Assembly: GCF_014698475.1 (NCBI RefSeq)
Contig: NZ_JACJTB010000002.1
Location: 62,001 to 126,000, forward strand
DNA length: 64,000 nucleotides
Direction: 5' to 3'
Source: Nostoc spongiaeforme FACHB-130
Lineage (GTDB): Bacteria > Cyanobacteriota > Cyanobacteriia > Cyanobacteriales > Nostocaceae
Part shown: piece after piece, positions 44,637-54,974 of the stretch
Numbering within the stretch: position 1 is the stretch's first letter
Layout of the letters: the number at the start of each line of letters is the position of its first letter
Position numbers and translations under genes: made by a program
The notes under the pieces: model-generated
Seen by the model: the letters and a program-made list of their open reading frames with translations, nothing else
Databases searched by the model: none
Told to the model about the DNA's origin: nothing

Positions 44637-46598
44637 ATGGGAAAAGTTATAGGGATCGACTTAGGCACGACTAACAGTTGCGTCGCAGTTTTAGAAGGTG
44701 GTCAACCAATTGTGATCGCTAATTCTGAAGGCGGACGAACCACTCCTAGTATTGTGGGATTTGGCAAGGGTGGCGATCGCTTGGTCGGTCAGCTGGCAAA
44801 ACGCCAAGCCGTAACTAATGCCGAAAATACAGTCTACAGTATCAAACGATTCATCGGTCGTCGTTGGGAAGATACAGAACATGAACGCGATCGCGTTCCC
44901 TACAATTGTGTTAAAGGCCGAGATGAAACTGTTGATGTCCAAATTCGTGGCAAAAATTACACCCCACAAGAAATTTCCGCGATGATTCTGCAAAAATTGA
45001 AGCAGGACGCGGAAAATTTTTTAGGAGAATCTGTCACCCAAGCCGTAATTACCGTACCAGCATATTTTACTGATGCCCAAAGACAAGCAACTAAAGATGC
45101 TGGGACAATCGCTGGTTTAGAAGTATTACGCATTATTAATGAACCAACGGCGGCGGCTTTAGCTTTTGGCTTGGATAAGCAAGACCAAGAGCAACTAATT
45201 CTCGTGTTTGACTTGGGCGGCGGTACGTTTGACGTATCGATTTTGCAACTAGGAGATGGAGTTTTTGAAGTTAAAGCAACTAGCGGCAATAATCAACTAG
45301 GTGGTGATGACTTCGATAACTGTATTGTGCGCTGGATGATTGAACGCTTCCAGGAACAAGAAAAAATTAACCTCGCCCAAGACAAGATGGCTTTGCAGCG
45401 TCTACGGGAAGCAGCAGAAAAAGCCAAAATCGAACTCTCTAGTATGGGGACTACCTCGATTAACTTGCCATTTATTACAGCCGACGCATCTGGGCCAAAG
45501 CATCTAGAGACGGAACTCAGCCGTTCTAAATTTGAAGAATTAGCAGCGCATTTGATTGAGGCGACGATTGAACCAATGATTCAATCCCTCAAAGATGCTG
45601 ACCTCAAACCCCAAGACATCGATAAAATTATTTTAGTTGGTGGTTCAACTAGGATTCCGGCTGTTCAGAATGCTTTGATTAAATTTTTTAACGGCAAAAC
45701 GCCCGATCGCTCAATTAACCCTGATGAAGCTGTAGCATTGGGAGCCGCCATTCAAGCAGGTGTTCTTGGTGGTGAAGTTGATAATCTTTTGTTATTGGAT
45801 GTCACTCCCTTATCTTTGGGTATTGAAACCCTGGGCGAAGTATTCACCAAAATTATCGAACGTAACACCACAATTCCCACCAGCAAATCTCAAGTTTTTT
45901 CCACAGCAATTGATGGTCAAACTTCTGTAGAAATTCACGTTCTCCAAGGGGAACGGGCAATGGCACGGGATAATAAAAGTTTAGGTAAGTTTTTGTTGGC
46001 GGGGATTCCTCCGGCTCCCCGTGGTGTTCCGCAAATTGAAGTATCTTTTGAAATTGATGTTAATGGTATCCTCAAGGTTTCGGCACAAGATAAAGGTACC
46101 GGTCGAGAGCAAAGTATTCGGATTACTAACACTGGTGGTTTGAGTGCTAACGAAGTCGAACGGATGCGCCAAGAAGCTGAGGTGTTTGCCGAAGAAGACA
46201 AAAAACGCAAGGAATTTGTAGAACTAAAAAATCAAGCAGATAATTTGTTAGTCAGCTACGAATCCACTTTGAAGGATAATGGCAACTTGATTGGCGAGCA
46301 GATGAAAACTTTAGCCCATGAAAAGTTTCTCCAACTGCAAGCTGTGATGAGCAATCCGAGTATTTCTCTGCAAGAATTTCAAAATTGTTTAGATGACTTC
46401 CAGCAAACGTTATTTGCGATCGGTGCTGATGTTTATAACCGCGCAAACAATCCCAATACGGAAGAAGGTGAAGCAGGTTCCGAGCCATTATTAGCATCTG
46501 GATTAGAAAATTCTGCCAGTGGAACTGTCATCCCTCAATTTAATTTCGATTTTGATGAAGAAATGACTGCACAAGCTGATTATGAGGCGATAGACTAA
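44637..46598 (+). CDS. dnaK: Chaperone DnaK (Hsp70), cyanobacterial DnaK2 type by context
   Basis: A 653-residue Hsp70. The ATPase domain starts [19 protein letters not shown], with [32 protein letters not shown] and [13 protein letters not shown]. The substrate-binding domain begins near residue 390 ([15 protein letters not shown]). The C-terminal tail (~590-653) is acidic and variable and does not end in the EEVD-like motif of other Hsp70s. Linkage with grpE and dnaJ suggests this is the main housekeeping DnaK (DnaK2 in other cyanobacteria), though sequence alone does not fix the paralogue. Confidence 0.96.
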   Translation: MGKVIGIDLGTTNSCVAVLEGGQPIVIANSEGGRTTPSIVGFGKGGDRLVGQLAKRQAVTNAENTVYSIKRFIGRRWEDTEHERDRVPYNCVKGRDETVDVQIRGKNYTPQEISAMILQKLKQDAENFLGESVTQAVITVPAYFTDAQRQATKDAGTIAGLEVLRIINEPTAAALAFGLDKQDQEQLILVFDLGGGTFDVSILQLGDGVFEVKATSGNNQLGGDDFDNCIVRWMIERFQEQEKINLAQDKMALQRLREAAEKAKIELSSMGTTSINLPFITADASGPKHLETELSRSKFEELAAHLIEATIEPMIQSLKDADLKPQDIDKIILVGGSTRIPAVQNALIKFFNGKTPDRSINPDEAVALGAAIQAGVLGGEVDNLLLLDVTPLSLGIETLGEVFTKIIERNTTIPTSKSQVFSTAIDGQTSVEIHVLQGERAMARDNKSLGKFLLAGIPPAPRGVPQIEVSFEIDVNGILKVSAQDKGTGREQSIRITNTGGLSANEVERMRQEAEVFAEEDKKRKEFVELKNQADNLLVSYESTLKDNGNLIGEQMKTLAHEKFLQLQAVMSNPSISLQEFQNCLDDFQQTLFAIGADVYNRANNPNTEEGEAGSEPLLASGLENSASGTVIPQFNFDFDEEMTAQADYEAID

Positions 46599-46603
46599 AG
46601 GAT

Positions 46604-46638
46604 AAAGTCTAAAGTTTAAAGTCTGAAGTATGAAGTTT
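46604..46638. repeat. STRR, AAAGTCT-type heptamers after dnaK
   Basis: Units AAAGTCT, AAAGTTT, AAAGTCT, GAAGTAT, GAAGTTT in tandem, five bases after the dnaK stop. Confidence 0.85.
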
Positions 46639-46961
46639 AAACCTTGCATACTTTGTTCTTTAATCTTGAAATTCTGTCTTACTACAGATGCCATGTACTA
46701 CAAATGGGGGGTTTTCCACACCTAATGGTGCGGTTAGCCCCTCTAGTTCATCAGCAGGGTTTTTTCCTGTCACGTAGCACAATTGTAAAAGAGACAGCCA
46801 AAGACTCTAGCATCTGCTAACTTCGCTGTTAACTTTCGTTAGTCCTTGTCGTCTCCCACGTAACAGCAAATTTTGCTCAACATTTGCTGGTGATTTTTAT
46901 AAAAGGTAAAAGGTACAATCAATTATTAATAAAAGTTAATCTATGCCTTCTGCCTTAACAA

Positions 46962-48205
<1,244 letters not shown>

Positions 48206-48206
<1 letters not shown>

Positions 48207-48463
48207 TGAGTCTATCTTCTGTGTCTACTCCCGATGCTCAACTTGATTTGCGCGGTACTCCTTGTCCGATTAATTTTGTGCGGACAAAACTCCGCCTGGA
48301 AAAAATGTCGCCAGGAGATTTGCTAGAAGTATGGCTCGACCCCGGAGAACCAATCGAGCAAGTTCCTGATAGCTTAACAATGGCTGGCTATCAGGTAGAG
48401 CAAATTACAAACTGTAGCGAGTATTTTTCTTTGTTAGTCCGTCGTCCGGCCGCTAATCAATGA
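48206..48463 (+). CDS. TusA-like sulfurtransferase-family protein
   Basis: An 85-residue TusA/SirA-fold protein. The family motif is LDLRGTPCPINFVRTKLRLEKM, with the conserved Cys20 preceding Pro (CP motif), which carries persulfide in TusA. The rest (GDLLEVWLDPGEPIEQVPDSLTMAGY) matches the usual beta-alpha pattern. It overlaps dnaJ by one base and rsgA by four (ATGA), forming a tight dnaJ-tusA-rsgA transcript. Whether it takes part in tRNA thiolation or another sulfur relay is unknown. Confidence 0.9.
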
Positions 48464-49533
48464 TGGCTGTTGCTACTGATGGACAGTTAGTGGGTACAGT
48501 GTTGGCTGTACAAGCCAATTTTTACAAGGTACAGCTAGATCAAGACGATAGGGAGATAGATCCTGCTCATCTCCCTATACTTTTGTGTACCCGCAGAACC
48601 AGGTTAAAAAAAATTGGACAGCAGGTGATGGTGGGCGATCGCGTGGTGGTGGAAGAACCAGATTGGGCTGGTAGACGCGGTGCGATCGCAGAAGTTTTAC
48701 CCCGCACTGGACAATTAGACCGACCTGCGATCGCCAATGTCAACCAAATTATGTTGGTATTTGCTGTTGCTGATCCGCCCTTGGAAGCTTACCAATTAAG
48801 TCGGTTTTTAGTAAAAGCTGAGTCTACTGGTTGGGATGTGGTTTTGTGTTTGAATAAAAGTGATTTAATCTCAGCCGAGGAACAGCAAGAAATTAGCGAT
48901 CGCCTCTTGGCTTGGGGTTATCAACCTTTATTTATTAGTGTGCAGAATCAGATTAATCTTGACCAAGTAATCACTCATCTGAGTCATAAAACTACGGTAA
49001 TTGCTGGCCCTTCTGGTGTGGGGAAATCCAGCTTAATTAATGCCTTAATTCCTGATATTAACCTGCGAGTTGGGGAAGTCTCTGGTAAACTTGCCCGTGG
49101 TCGTCATACAACTCGCCATGTAGAATTATTTGAATTACCTGATGGTGGTTTGTTAGCCGATACTCCTGGCTTTAATCAACCAGATTTAGATGCTCAACCA
49201 GAAGAATTAGTTTACTATTTTCCTGAAGTCAGAAAACTATTAGAAGTGAATCACTGTCGGTTTAGTGATTGTTTGCATCGAGACGAACCTGATTGCGCCG
49301 TGCAGGGAAATTGGGAACGCTATGAACATTATCTAGAGTTTTTGGAGGAAGCGATCGCTAGACAAACCCAATTAAACCAACAAACCGATCCAGAATCCAC
49401 CTTGAAGTTAAAAACCAAACGTAAAGGACAGAGTAAATACGAACCCAAACTAGAAAGTAAAAAATATCGTCGAGTTTCGCGCAAAACTCAACTGCAAGCA
49501 TTACAAGACTTATATCAAGATAGCGAAGAGTGA
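48460..49533 (+). CDS. rsgA: Ribosome small-subunit-dependent GTPase RsgA
   Basis: A 357-residue circularly permuted GTPase that helps late maturation of the 30S subunit. There is an N-terminal OB domain (~8-80), then permuted motifs: G4 NKSD (132-135), G1 GPSGVGKSS (183-191) and G3 DTPG (234-237). The zinc finger is Cys266, Cys271, His273, Cys279 (HCRFSDCLHRDEPDC). A basic C-terminal tail (KLKTKRKGQSKYEPKLESKKYRR, in parts) is longer than usual and may bind RNA. The start is ATGATG at 48460 inside the preceding gene's stop. Confidence 0.96.
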   Translation: MMAVATDGQLVGTVLAVQANFYKVQLDQDDREIDPAHLPILLCTRRTRLKKIGQQVMVGDRVVVEEPDWAGRRGAIAEVLPRTGQLDRPAIANVNQIMLVFAVADPPLEAYQLSRFLVKAESTGWDVVLCLNKSDLISAEEQQEISDRLLAWGYQPLFISVQNQINLDQVITHLSHKTTVIAGPSGVGKSSLINALIPDINLRVGEVSGKLARGRHTTRHVELFELPDGGLLADTPGFNQPDLDAQPEELVYYFPEVRKLLEVNHCRFSDCLHRDEPDCAVQGNWERYEHYLEFLEEAIARQTQLNQQTDPESTLKLKTKRKGQSKYEPKLESKKYRRVSRKTQLQALQDLYQDSEE

Positions 49534-49715
49534 ACTTATTGGCGTTACTCATTAATGGGATGATTTTTGTCTCACGCAAAGGCGCAAACAATTTACTTTT
49601 GGCTATGTCTATAAGTCTTATTTATCCCGTAACTATAAAACACCAATTTATTTATTCTCAAACTCTTAATTCCTCCGCGCCTCTGCGTCTCTGCGTGAAA
49701 TAAAAAAATATTAGC

Positions 49716-50504
49716 TCACGCGCCCATACCAGAGTAACGCTTCAATCCCGCCCGCCACAACAAACGGTTTGCGCCCAAAAATATCAATATCCAACCAATC
49801 ATACATAAAAAACCCCGCGCTATATCTACAGGTAATCCCACCAAAATACTTGCAGGGAAATCAATTAAATAGGGAAAAGGTGTAAATAAAACAACATTCC
49901 GCACAAATTCAGGAAACACATTTAAAGGTGCAACCATCCCCGATAAAAATAAAAAGAATAAGAACCATAAATTTTCTAACGCACTAGCGCGTTCTGTCCA
50001 AAAAGCTAACACAGCAAAGGTGTACTGAATGACAAATCGCAAAATAAATGCTAACACCACTGCTAACGTAAATAGAAACATTTGCCCAAAACTCGGCAAC
50101 CAAAAAGCCTGGGGATATAGTACAAAAAATAAAATTATTAGCAGTATGGTAAATGGTATCCGCGTTAATCTTTCAGCCAAATGGGAGGCGACATGATGCC
50201 ATACTGGATCTAATGGTTGTAATAATCTAGGTGAAAGTTTACCTTCTACCACTTCCTTTTCAAATTCCCAAATTACCCAAGCAACGGTAATTTGTCTAAC
50301 TACAAAAACTGTGAGAAAATAACGAGAAAAATCTAAAGAAGACAAACCAAATTTGCCTCCTTGTGCTGCTTGCATCCAAACACCCATCAGGATTATAGGT
50401 AAAGACCCAGACAACACCCATAAAATGAGTTCTGCACGAAACTCCAACATGTAGGTGTTGTAGACAGCCAAAAAAGTTAAAGTTTTTCTAATAAATCTTT
50501 TCAT
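49716..50504 (-). CDS. ABC-2 type transporter permease
   Basis: A 262-residue membrane protein with about six helices (e.g. LILWVLSGSLPIILMGVW, FTILLIILFFVLYP, FLFTLAVVLAFILRFVIQY). It resembles ABC-2 permeases that partner with the ATPase encoded 86 bases upstream. The start codon at 50502-50504 falls inside the first TCATTTG heptamer of a repeat array. Families of this kind usually have two permease genes; only one is present here, so it may work as a homodimer or with a partner encoded elsewhere. The substrate is unknown. Confidence 0.85.
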   Translation of the reverse strand: MKRFIRKTLTFLAVYNTYMLEFRAELILWVLSGSLPIILMGVWMQAAQGGKFGLSSLDFSRYFLTVFVVRQITVAWVIWEFEKEVVEGKLSPRLLQPLDPVWHHVASHLAERLTRIPFTILLIILFFVLYPQAFWLPSFGQMFLFTLAVVLAFILRFVIQYTFAVLAFWTERASALENLWFLFFLFLSGMVAPLNVFPEFVRNVVLFTPFPYLIDFPASILVGLPVDIARGFLCMIGWILIFLGANRLLWRAGLKRYSGMGA

Positions 50505-50528
50505 TTGTCATTTGTCATTTGTTATTTG
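50501..50528. repeat. STRR, TCATTTG heptamers at the permease start
   Basis: Three TCATTTG units and one TTATTTG, the first of which contains the start codon of the ABC-2 permease gene (minus strand). Confidence 0.85.
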
Positions 50529-50566
50529 TGGCTTTGTCGTAAAATAAGTGGTCTGATTTCTTTTTC

Positions 50567-50587
50567 TTAGCACTCAGCACTCAGCAC
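50567..50587. repeat. STRR, inverted GTGCTGA heptamers
   Basis: TCAGCAC-type units (reverse complement of GTGCTGA), three copies, just after the stop of the ABC ATPase gene. Confidence 0.8.
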
Positions 50588-50590
50588 TTA

Positions 50591-51571
50591 CTAAACGACT
50601 CCCGCCTGAAATACTTTACCAATGACTTCTTCTATGGGCGGTTCTTTCACTTCTAAATCGATGACTTCTAGTTCTGACAAAATCTGAGATACTGTACGAG
50701 TGAGAGCTTCTTGCTGCACCATAAAACAGACAGCTCGCCCGTCTAAAGATTGCACATCCCCATAAGACTTGAGCTTTTCTCTTGATAAAGGTTGGGCTAA
50801 CTCTACGTGAACTTCTCTGTATGGGGCGAAGCGTTCTAAAAGTCCATCTAAACTACCGTCATACATCAGCTTTCCTTGGTGAATTAATAATACTCGCTGA
50901 CATAAAGCGGTAATATCAGCCATGTAGTGACTAGTTAATAATACGGTGGCTTGATAACGCTGATTGTAGTCACGCAAAAAATCGCGTACTGCTACCTGAG
51001 CATTCACATCAAGTCCGAGAGTTGGTTCATCAAGGAACAATACTTGAGGACGGTGTAAAAGTGCAGCTAACAGTTCTGCTTTCATTCGCTCACCCAAAGA
51101 TAGCTTGCGTACTGGTTGAGTCAGCTTTCCTTGGAGGTTTAGCATTTCTGTTAATTCTTTTACTCGTTTAGAAAATTCTTGGTCAGAAATGTTGTAGACA
51201 GCAGCATTAATTTTTAAAGAGTCTATTGCGGGTAAGTCCCAGATTAATTGCTGCTTTTGTCCCATCACCAAGGTAATTTTTTGTAAAAATGCTTCTTGGC
51301 GTAAAAACGGGACATATCCAGCCACCCTAACTGTCCCACTACTAGGATGAATCAGACCAGTGAGCATTTTGAGTGTGGTAGTTTTTCCAGCACCATTCGG
51401 CCCTAAAAATCCTACTACCTCACCAGGGGTAATTTCAAAGGAAACATTTTCAACAGCTTGAATTGAACGGTAGGTGCGGCGGAAAAAGTGAGTAATTGTC
51501 CCAGCGATACCTGGTTCTTTAATCGCCACCGGATATGATTTACTTAAGTTTTCAACAAAAATATGCGGCAT
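50591..51571 (-). CDS. ABC-2 exporter ATP-binding protein
   Basis: The ATG at 51571 (MPHIFVENLSKSYPV) gives a 326-residue ATPase; the 14-codon upstream extension is unlikely. Walker A is GPNGAGKT (57-64), the signature LSLGERMKAELLAALLH, and Walker B VLFLDEP. The N-terminus carries an ~30-residue insert (GIAGTITHFFRRTYRSIQAVEN) seen in exporter ATPases that pair with ABC-2 permeases of the viologen-exporter type. A C-terminal ~80-residue domain follows the H-loop. The permease gene follows on the same strand. Confidence 0.9.
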   Translation of the reverse strand: MPHIFVENLSKSYPVAIKEPGIAGTITHFFRRTYRSIQAVENVSFEITPGEVVGFLGPNGAGKTTTLKMLTGLIHPSSGTVRVAGYVPFLRQEAFLQKITLVMGQKQQLIWDLPAIDSLKINAAVYNISDQEFSKRVKELTEMLNLQGKLTQPVRKLSLGERMKAELLAALLHRPQVLFLDEPTLGLDVNAQVAVRDFLRDYNQRYQATVLLTSHYMADITALCQRVLLIHQGKLMYDGSLDGLLERFAPYREVHVELAQPLSREKLKSYGDVQSLDGRAVCFMVQQEALTRTVSQILSELEVIDLEVKEPPIEEVIGKVFQAGVV

Positions 51572-51744
51572 AAAATTTATCTTAAAACCTTCAAGGGACG
51601 ATTTCAGCCACAAACATAGTTGTCATTTATGCTTCAACTGCTATATGTAGAATAATTATGAGCGTGCATCCGCGTTCATCTACGGTTTTAAATATTTATC
51701 AGTATTATCCTGGAGATTGGTAAAGCCAAGGTAAAGCAAGTTAG

Positions 51745-53391
51745 CTAACGTAAACGTCCCGATCGCAAAATACTAATAATCAACCACAATCCTAATAAAC
51801 TGGCGGCGGCAAATAACACACTGCTTAATACAGATAGTTGCGGTGTCTGGGTCTTGGTGGAAATAATTGCGGCTCCCATAATCAGTGAACCTACCAGAAT
51901 ACTGAATGAGAGGCGATTGGCTGCATCATCCATTGTGCGGCGTACACCATCTAAGCCATGCAAAGATAAATTCCAACGTAATGTTTCTGATGTTACACGG
52001 TCGAGTAAAAGTTCAACTTGTCGGGGTGATTGTAATGATAAACTTTTGAGGTCAAGGGCGGTACGTAAAAGCGATCGCACCGGATTTTCACCAACCAATT
52101 GACGGCGAAACAAATCGGTAATTAACGGCTTCACCTCATCAAACAAATTAATCTCTGGATTAAATGCCCTAGCCACACCTTCTAAATTCGCTAGAGTTTT
52201 GGCATACAAACCCATATTGCTGGGCAATCTAATTTTATTGTTGCGGGCGACTTGCAAAATTTCATAAATCACTTGACTAAAATTCATGTTTGTCAAGCTG
52301 ACATTGTGATATTTTCGCAACATGCGATCGTAGTCACTTTCCAGCCGCGCTAAAATTACGGGCTGTGGGGAATCTGCTAATTGTAAAGTCAACTGAGCGC
52401 ATCGACCCGCATCTAAATCTACGATCGCCAACAACATCTCTGTTAAAATCTGCTGGGTGCGGGGATCAAGTCTGCCCACCATTCCACAATCTAAAAGTGC
52501 CACCCGACCATCTTGCAGATAAAATAAATTTCCCGGATGGGGATCAGCATGAAAAAACCCATCAATATATAACTGTTGGAAAAATGCTCTAAATAGTAAG
52601 GTGGTTATATTTTTGCGCTGGGTAGCAACATCTGTTCCGTTGTTGTCACCTGTCAACCTTGCCGACAATAACGGCACACCATCTAACCATTCCATCACTA
52701 ACAATTTTTCGGAAGTTAAATGCCAGTGAATTTCCGCCACGACAATTTGTTGTGGGTCAAACCAACGACCTTTCGCTAAATTCCGGCGTAATTGGTCTGT
52801 AAAAGTAGCTTCTCTGGTAAAGTCTAACTCTGCCTCTAAAGCCTTGGTAAATTCTTCCGCAATTGATTTAATTTCGTAAGTTTGCCCAAAATCAGTACGT
52901 GCGACTAAATCAGCGATCCCCTGAATTAAAGCAATATCTTGGGCAATGGTCGTATCAATTCCCGGACGTTGGACTTTTAAAGCGACTTCTCGACCATCAG
53001 CTAACGTGGCGCGATGAGTTTGGGCAATTGATCCCGCCGCCACCGGTACAGGGTTAATCTTGGGAAAAACTTCTTCTAGGGGGAATTTTAACTGTTTCCG
53101 AATAACTACTTCTATCTCTGACCAGGGAACAGGCGGTACTTCATCTTGCAGTGTTGACAGTTCCTCAATGTAAGCCGCACTGAGTAAATCGGGACGAGTC
53201 GATAATAACTGACCAAGCTTGATATAAACAGGCCCCAAACTGACCAAAATATTTTTCAATACTGCTGGGGTCGGTAACTGGGGTTCATCGGTTTTACCAC
53301 CAGTTAGTAGCCTTCGCATATAGTCCCAGCCATTACGAAGCACTACTTCAATAATTTCTCGTTGACGAGGAACAGTTTGAGTTAGAAACAT
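51745..53391 (-). CDS. ABC1/UbiB (AarF) family atypical kinase
   Basis: The ATG at 53391 (MFLTQTVPRQREIIEVV) gives 548 residues; a start six codons upstream is possible. Landmarks of the ABC1 atypical kinase family are YIKLGQLLSTRPDLL (the KxGQ motif), ALKVQRPG with the nucleotide-binding Lys, FHADPHPGNLF and LLDCGMVGRL. Two C-terminal membrane helices follow (~490-545). In cyanobacteria these proteins are tied to prenylquinone (plastoquinone) metabolism and membrane lipid homeostasis. Several paralogues exist per genome, so the exact role is open. yidD ends 31 bases upstream of it. Confidence 0.92.
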   Translation of the reverse strand: MFLTQTVPRQREIIEVVLRNGWDYMRRLLTGGKTDEPQLPTPAVLKNILVSLGPVYIKLGQLLSTRPDLLSAAYIEELSTLQDEVPPVPWSEIEVVIRKQLKFPLEEVFPKINPVPVAAGSIAQTHRATLADGREVALKVQRPGIDTTIAQDIALIQGIADLVARTDFGQTYEIKSIAEEFTKALEAELDFTREATFTDQLRRNLAKGRWFDPQQIVVAEIHWHLTSEKLLVMEWLDGVPLLSARLTGDNNGTDVATQRKNITTLLFRAFFQQLYIDGFFHADPHPGNLFYLQDGRVALLDCGMVGRLDPRTQQILTEMLLAIVDLDAGRCAQLTLQLADSPQPVILARLESDYDRMLRKYHNVSLTNMNFSQVIYEILQVARNNKIRLPSNMGLYAKTLANLEGVARAFNPEINLFDEVKPLITDLFRRQLVGENPVRSLLRTALDLKSLSLQSPRQVELLLDRVTSETLRWNLSLHGLDGVRRTMDDAANRLSFSILVGSLIMGAAIISTKTQTPQLSVLSSVLFAAASLLGLWLIISILRSGRLR

Positions 53392-53422
53392 GATGGTAAA
53401 CAACTGCAAGAACGCAGAGAAT

Positions 53423-53707
53423 TTAAAAGGGTAGACAGCAGGGAATTACAATACAGCCAGAGCTAGTTTTATTTAAGGTTTTACTGGCTAAAGCACAGTC
53501 TTGAAATCTTTTTTGGGATGATTTTACAACTTGTATCAAGCTTTGCTCACTTAACATTCTTTTAATATAAGTAGAACAAGATTCTCCACTATGTAATTGC
53601 CGATGGGGGCAAGCAAAGCCTTTCACTGGAGAAATATATTTTTGATAAGCAGTGATAGAGTGAATTGCCATTGTCTTGGCCAGAGGCTCAAAGCTTAAAG
53701 TCATCAT
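53423..53707 (-). CDS. yidD: YidD-family membrane protein insertion efficiency factor
   Basis: A 94-residue protein with the YidD core: IHSITAYQKYISPVKGFACPHRQLHSGESCSTYIKRML, seen here in parts, in which the cysteines and the CSTY motif are conserved. The C-terminal ~40 residues are Cys-containing (IVIPCCLPF) and unusual. YidD helps YidC/Sec-dependent membrane insertion, though its exact mechanism is unclear. The first 12 residues could be an extension and translation may begin at the internal Met of MAIHSITAY. It precedes the UbiB gene by 31 bases. Confidence 0.8.
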   Translation of the reverse strand: MMTLSFEPLAKTMAIHSITAYQKYISPVKGFACPHRQLHSGESCSTYIKRMLSEQSLIQVVKSSQKRFQDCALASKTLNKTSSGCIVIPCCLPF

Positions 53708-53792
53708 AAACTGTCAGTAAAAACAACAGACAGTCAAGTTATAATAGAAAAACTAGCTTTTAAGCCTCTGTCAAGGGTTTTAACTTTGATAA

Positions 53793-54857
53793 TTACATTA
53801 GGTTTGTAAAGCGCGGGTCATCTTGCAGGATTTTGAGAATCTGTTTAATTTCTTGGGTGCGTTCTTTATTAACGATGAGGGTAACATTGCGATCGCGCAC
53901 AATCACCACATCTTCTAACCCAATAGTAACAATTACATCCTCTGGATTAGAGGCATAAACAATCGCTCCTTGCGTATCTAAACCTACATGGGTAGCTAAT
54001 TCTACATTGGGAGTCTCTTCCTTTTTTAATAAACGTTCGATCGCATTCCAATCTCCTAGATCATCCCAACCAAAATCTACCGGGAGGACGTATGCTAAAT
54101 TGGTTTTTTCCATGAGTGCATAGTCTATACTCTTTTTAGGTAATTCAGGGTAAATATCAGGGCCGTATTGTTCCAGAGGTTTTATGATTTCTGGAGCATG
54201 GGTGTAAAGTTCCTCAAGAACAACCCCAGCCCGAAAGACAAACATTCCACTATTCCAGCTAAAACGTCCCGTAGATAAAAAAGTTTCTGCTAATTCACGG
54301 TTGGGCTTTTCAGTAAAGCGGTTGACATGATAAGCTGGCAACTCATTAAAGCTACCAATCTTTTCACCTTGTTCAATGTAGCCGTAACCAGTTGATGGAA
54401 AAGCAGGCTTAATTCCTAAAGTAACAATCGCTCTGGTGCTTGTTGCTAGTTGAGTAGCAGCCTTTAATGTGTCAGTAAACGCCTTTTGGTCAGCTATCCA
54501 ATGGTCAGCCGGAAAAAAGCCGATGATTGCGTCTTCTCCATAGCGTTTTTTAATTTCTAAACTTGTCCAAGCAACGGCGGCGGCAGTATCCCTTCCTTCT
54601 ACCTCAATGAGTAAGTTTGACGATGGCAGTTCGGGTAACTGTTGGCGTACACCTCCAGCTATCTGGCTGGAAGTAATCACCCACAAGGAATCCCAACCGT
54701 CTGCTAAGGGAAGCAAGCGATCCGCAGTGGCTTGCAGTAAACTTCTGGAACTACCATCTAAACTTAAAAATTGTTTAGGACGGTCTTTGCGACTCAAAGG
54801 CCAGAAACGCTCACCTTTGCCACCAGCGAGGATAACGGGGAACAAGGAACTATTCAT
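53793..54857 (-). CDS. manC: Mannose-1-phosphate guanylyltransferase
   Basis: I start at the ATG at 54857 (MNSSLFPVILAGGKGERFWPLS), giving 354 residues. It is a nucleotidyltransferase making GDP-mannose, a precursor for polysaccharides and glycoproteins. The pyrophosphorylase signature GGKGERFWPLSRKDRPKQFL is present in parts, along with FFPADHWI, NSGMFVFRAG and the catalytic-loop region FGWDDLGDW. It lacks the C-terminal phosphomannose isomerase domain of bifunctional ManC. It is divergent from the LCP gene. Confidence 0.92.
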   Translation of the reverse strand: MNSSLFPVILAGGKGERFWPLSRKDRPKQFLSLDGSSRSLLQATADRLLPLADGWDSLWVITSSQIAGGVRQQLPELPSSNLLIEVEGRDTAAAVAWTSLEIKKRYGEDAIIGFFPADHWIADQKAFTDTLKAATQLATSTRAIVTLGIKPAFPSTGYGYIEQGEKIGSFNELPAYHVNRFTEKPNRELAETFLSTGRFSWNSGMFVFRAGVVLEELYTHAPEIIKPLEQYGPDIYPELPKKSIDYALMEKTNLAYVLPVDFGWDDLGDWNAIERLLKKEETPNVELATHVGLDTQGAIVYASNPEDVIVTIGLEDVVIVRDRNVTLIVNKERTQEIKQILKILQDDPRFTNLM

Positions 54858-54974
54858 GTTGTCATACACACCTACGCAAGAACACTACAAGTTTACTGTG
54901 AGCATTTACTCTGGCAAGATTTGTAGCTTGCATTAACATAACTTTTATGGAAGTGGTTGAGTGGGGAGAAAATT

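Noticed and set aside
50567-50587. Exact TTAGCACTC, which is half of a CIRCE heat-shock operator
   Set aside because: It is part of an inverted GTGCTGA repeat array and has no GAGTGCTAA partner at nine bases. It is also at the wrong place, after an ABC ATPase gene. I found no CIRCE near grpE, dnaK or dnaJ.
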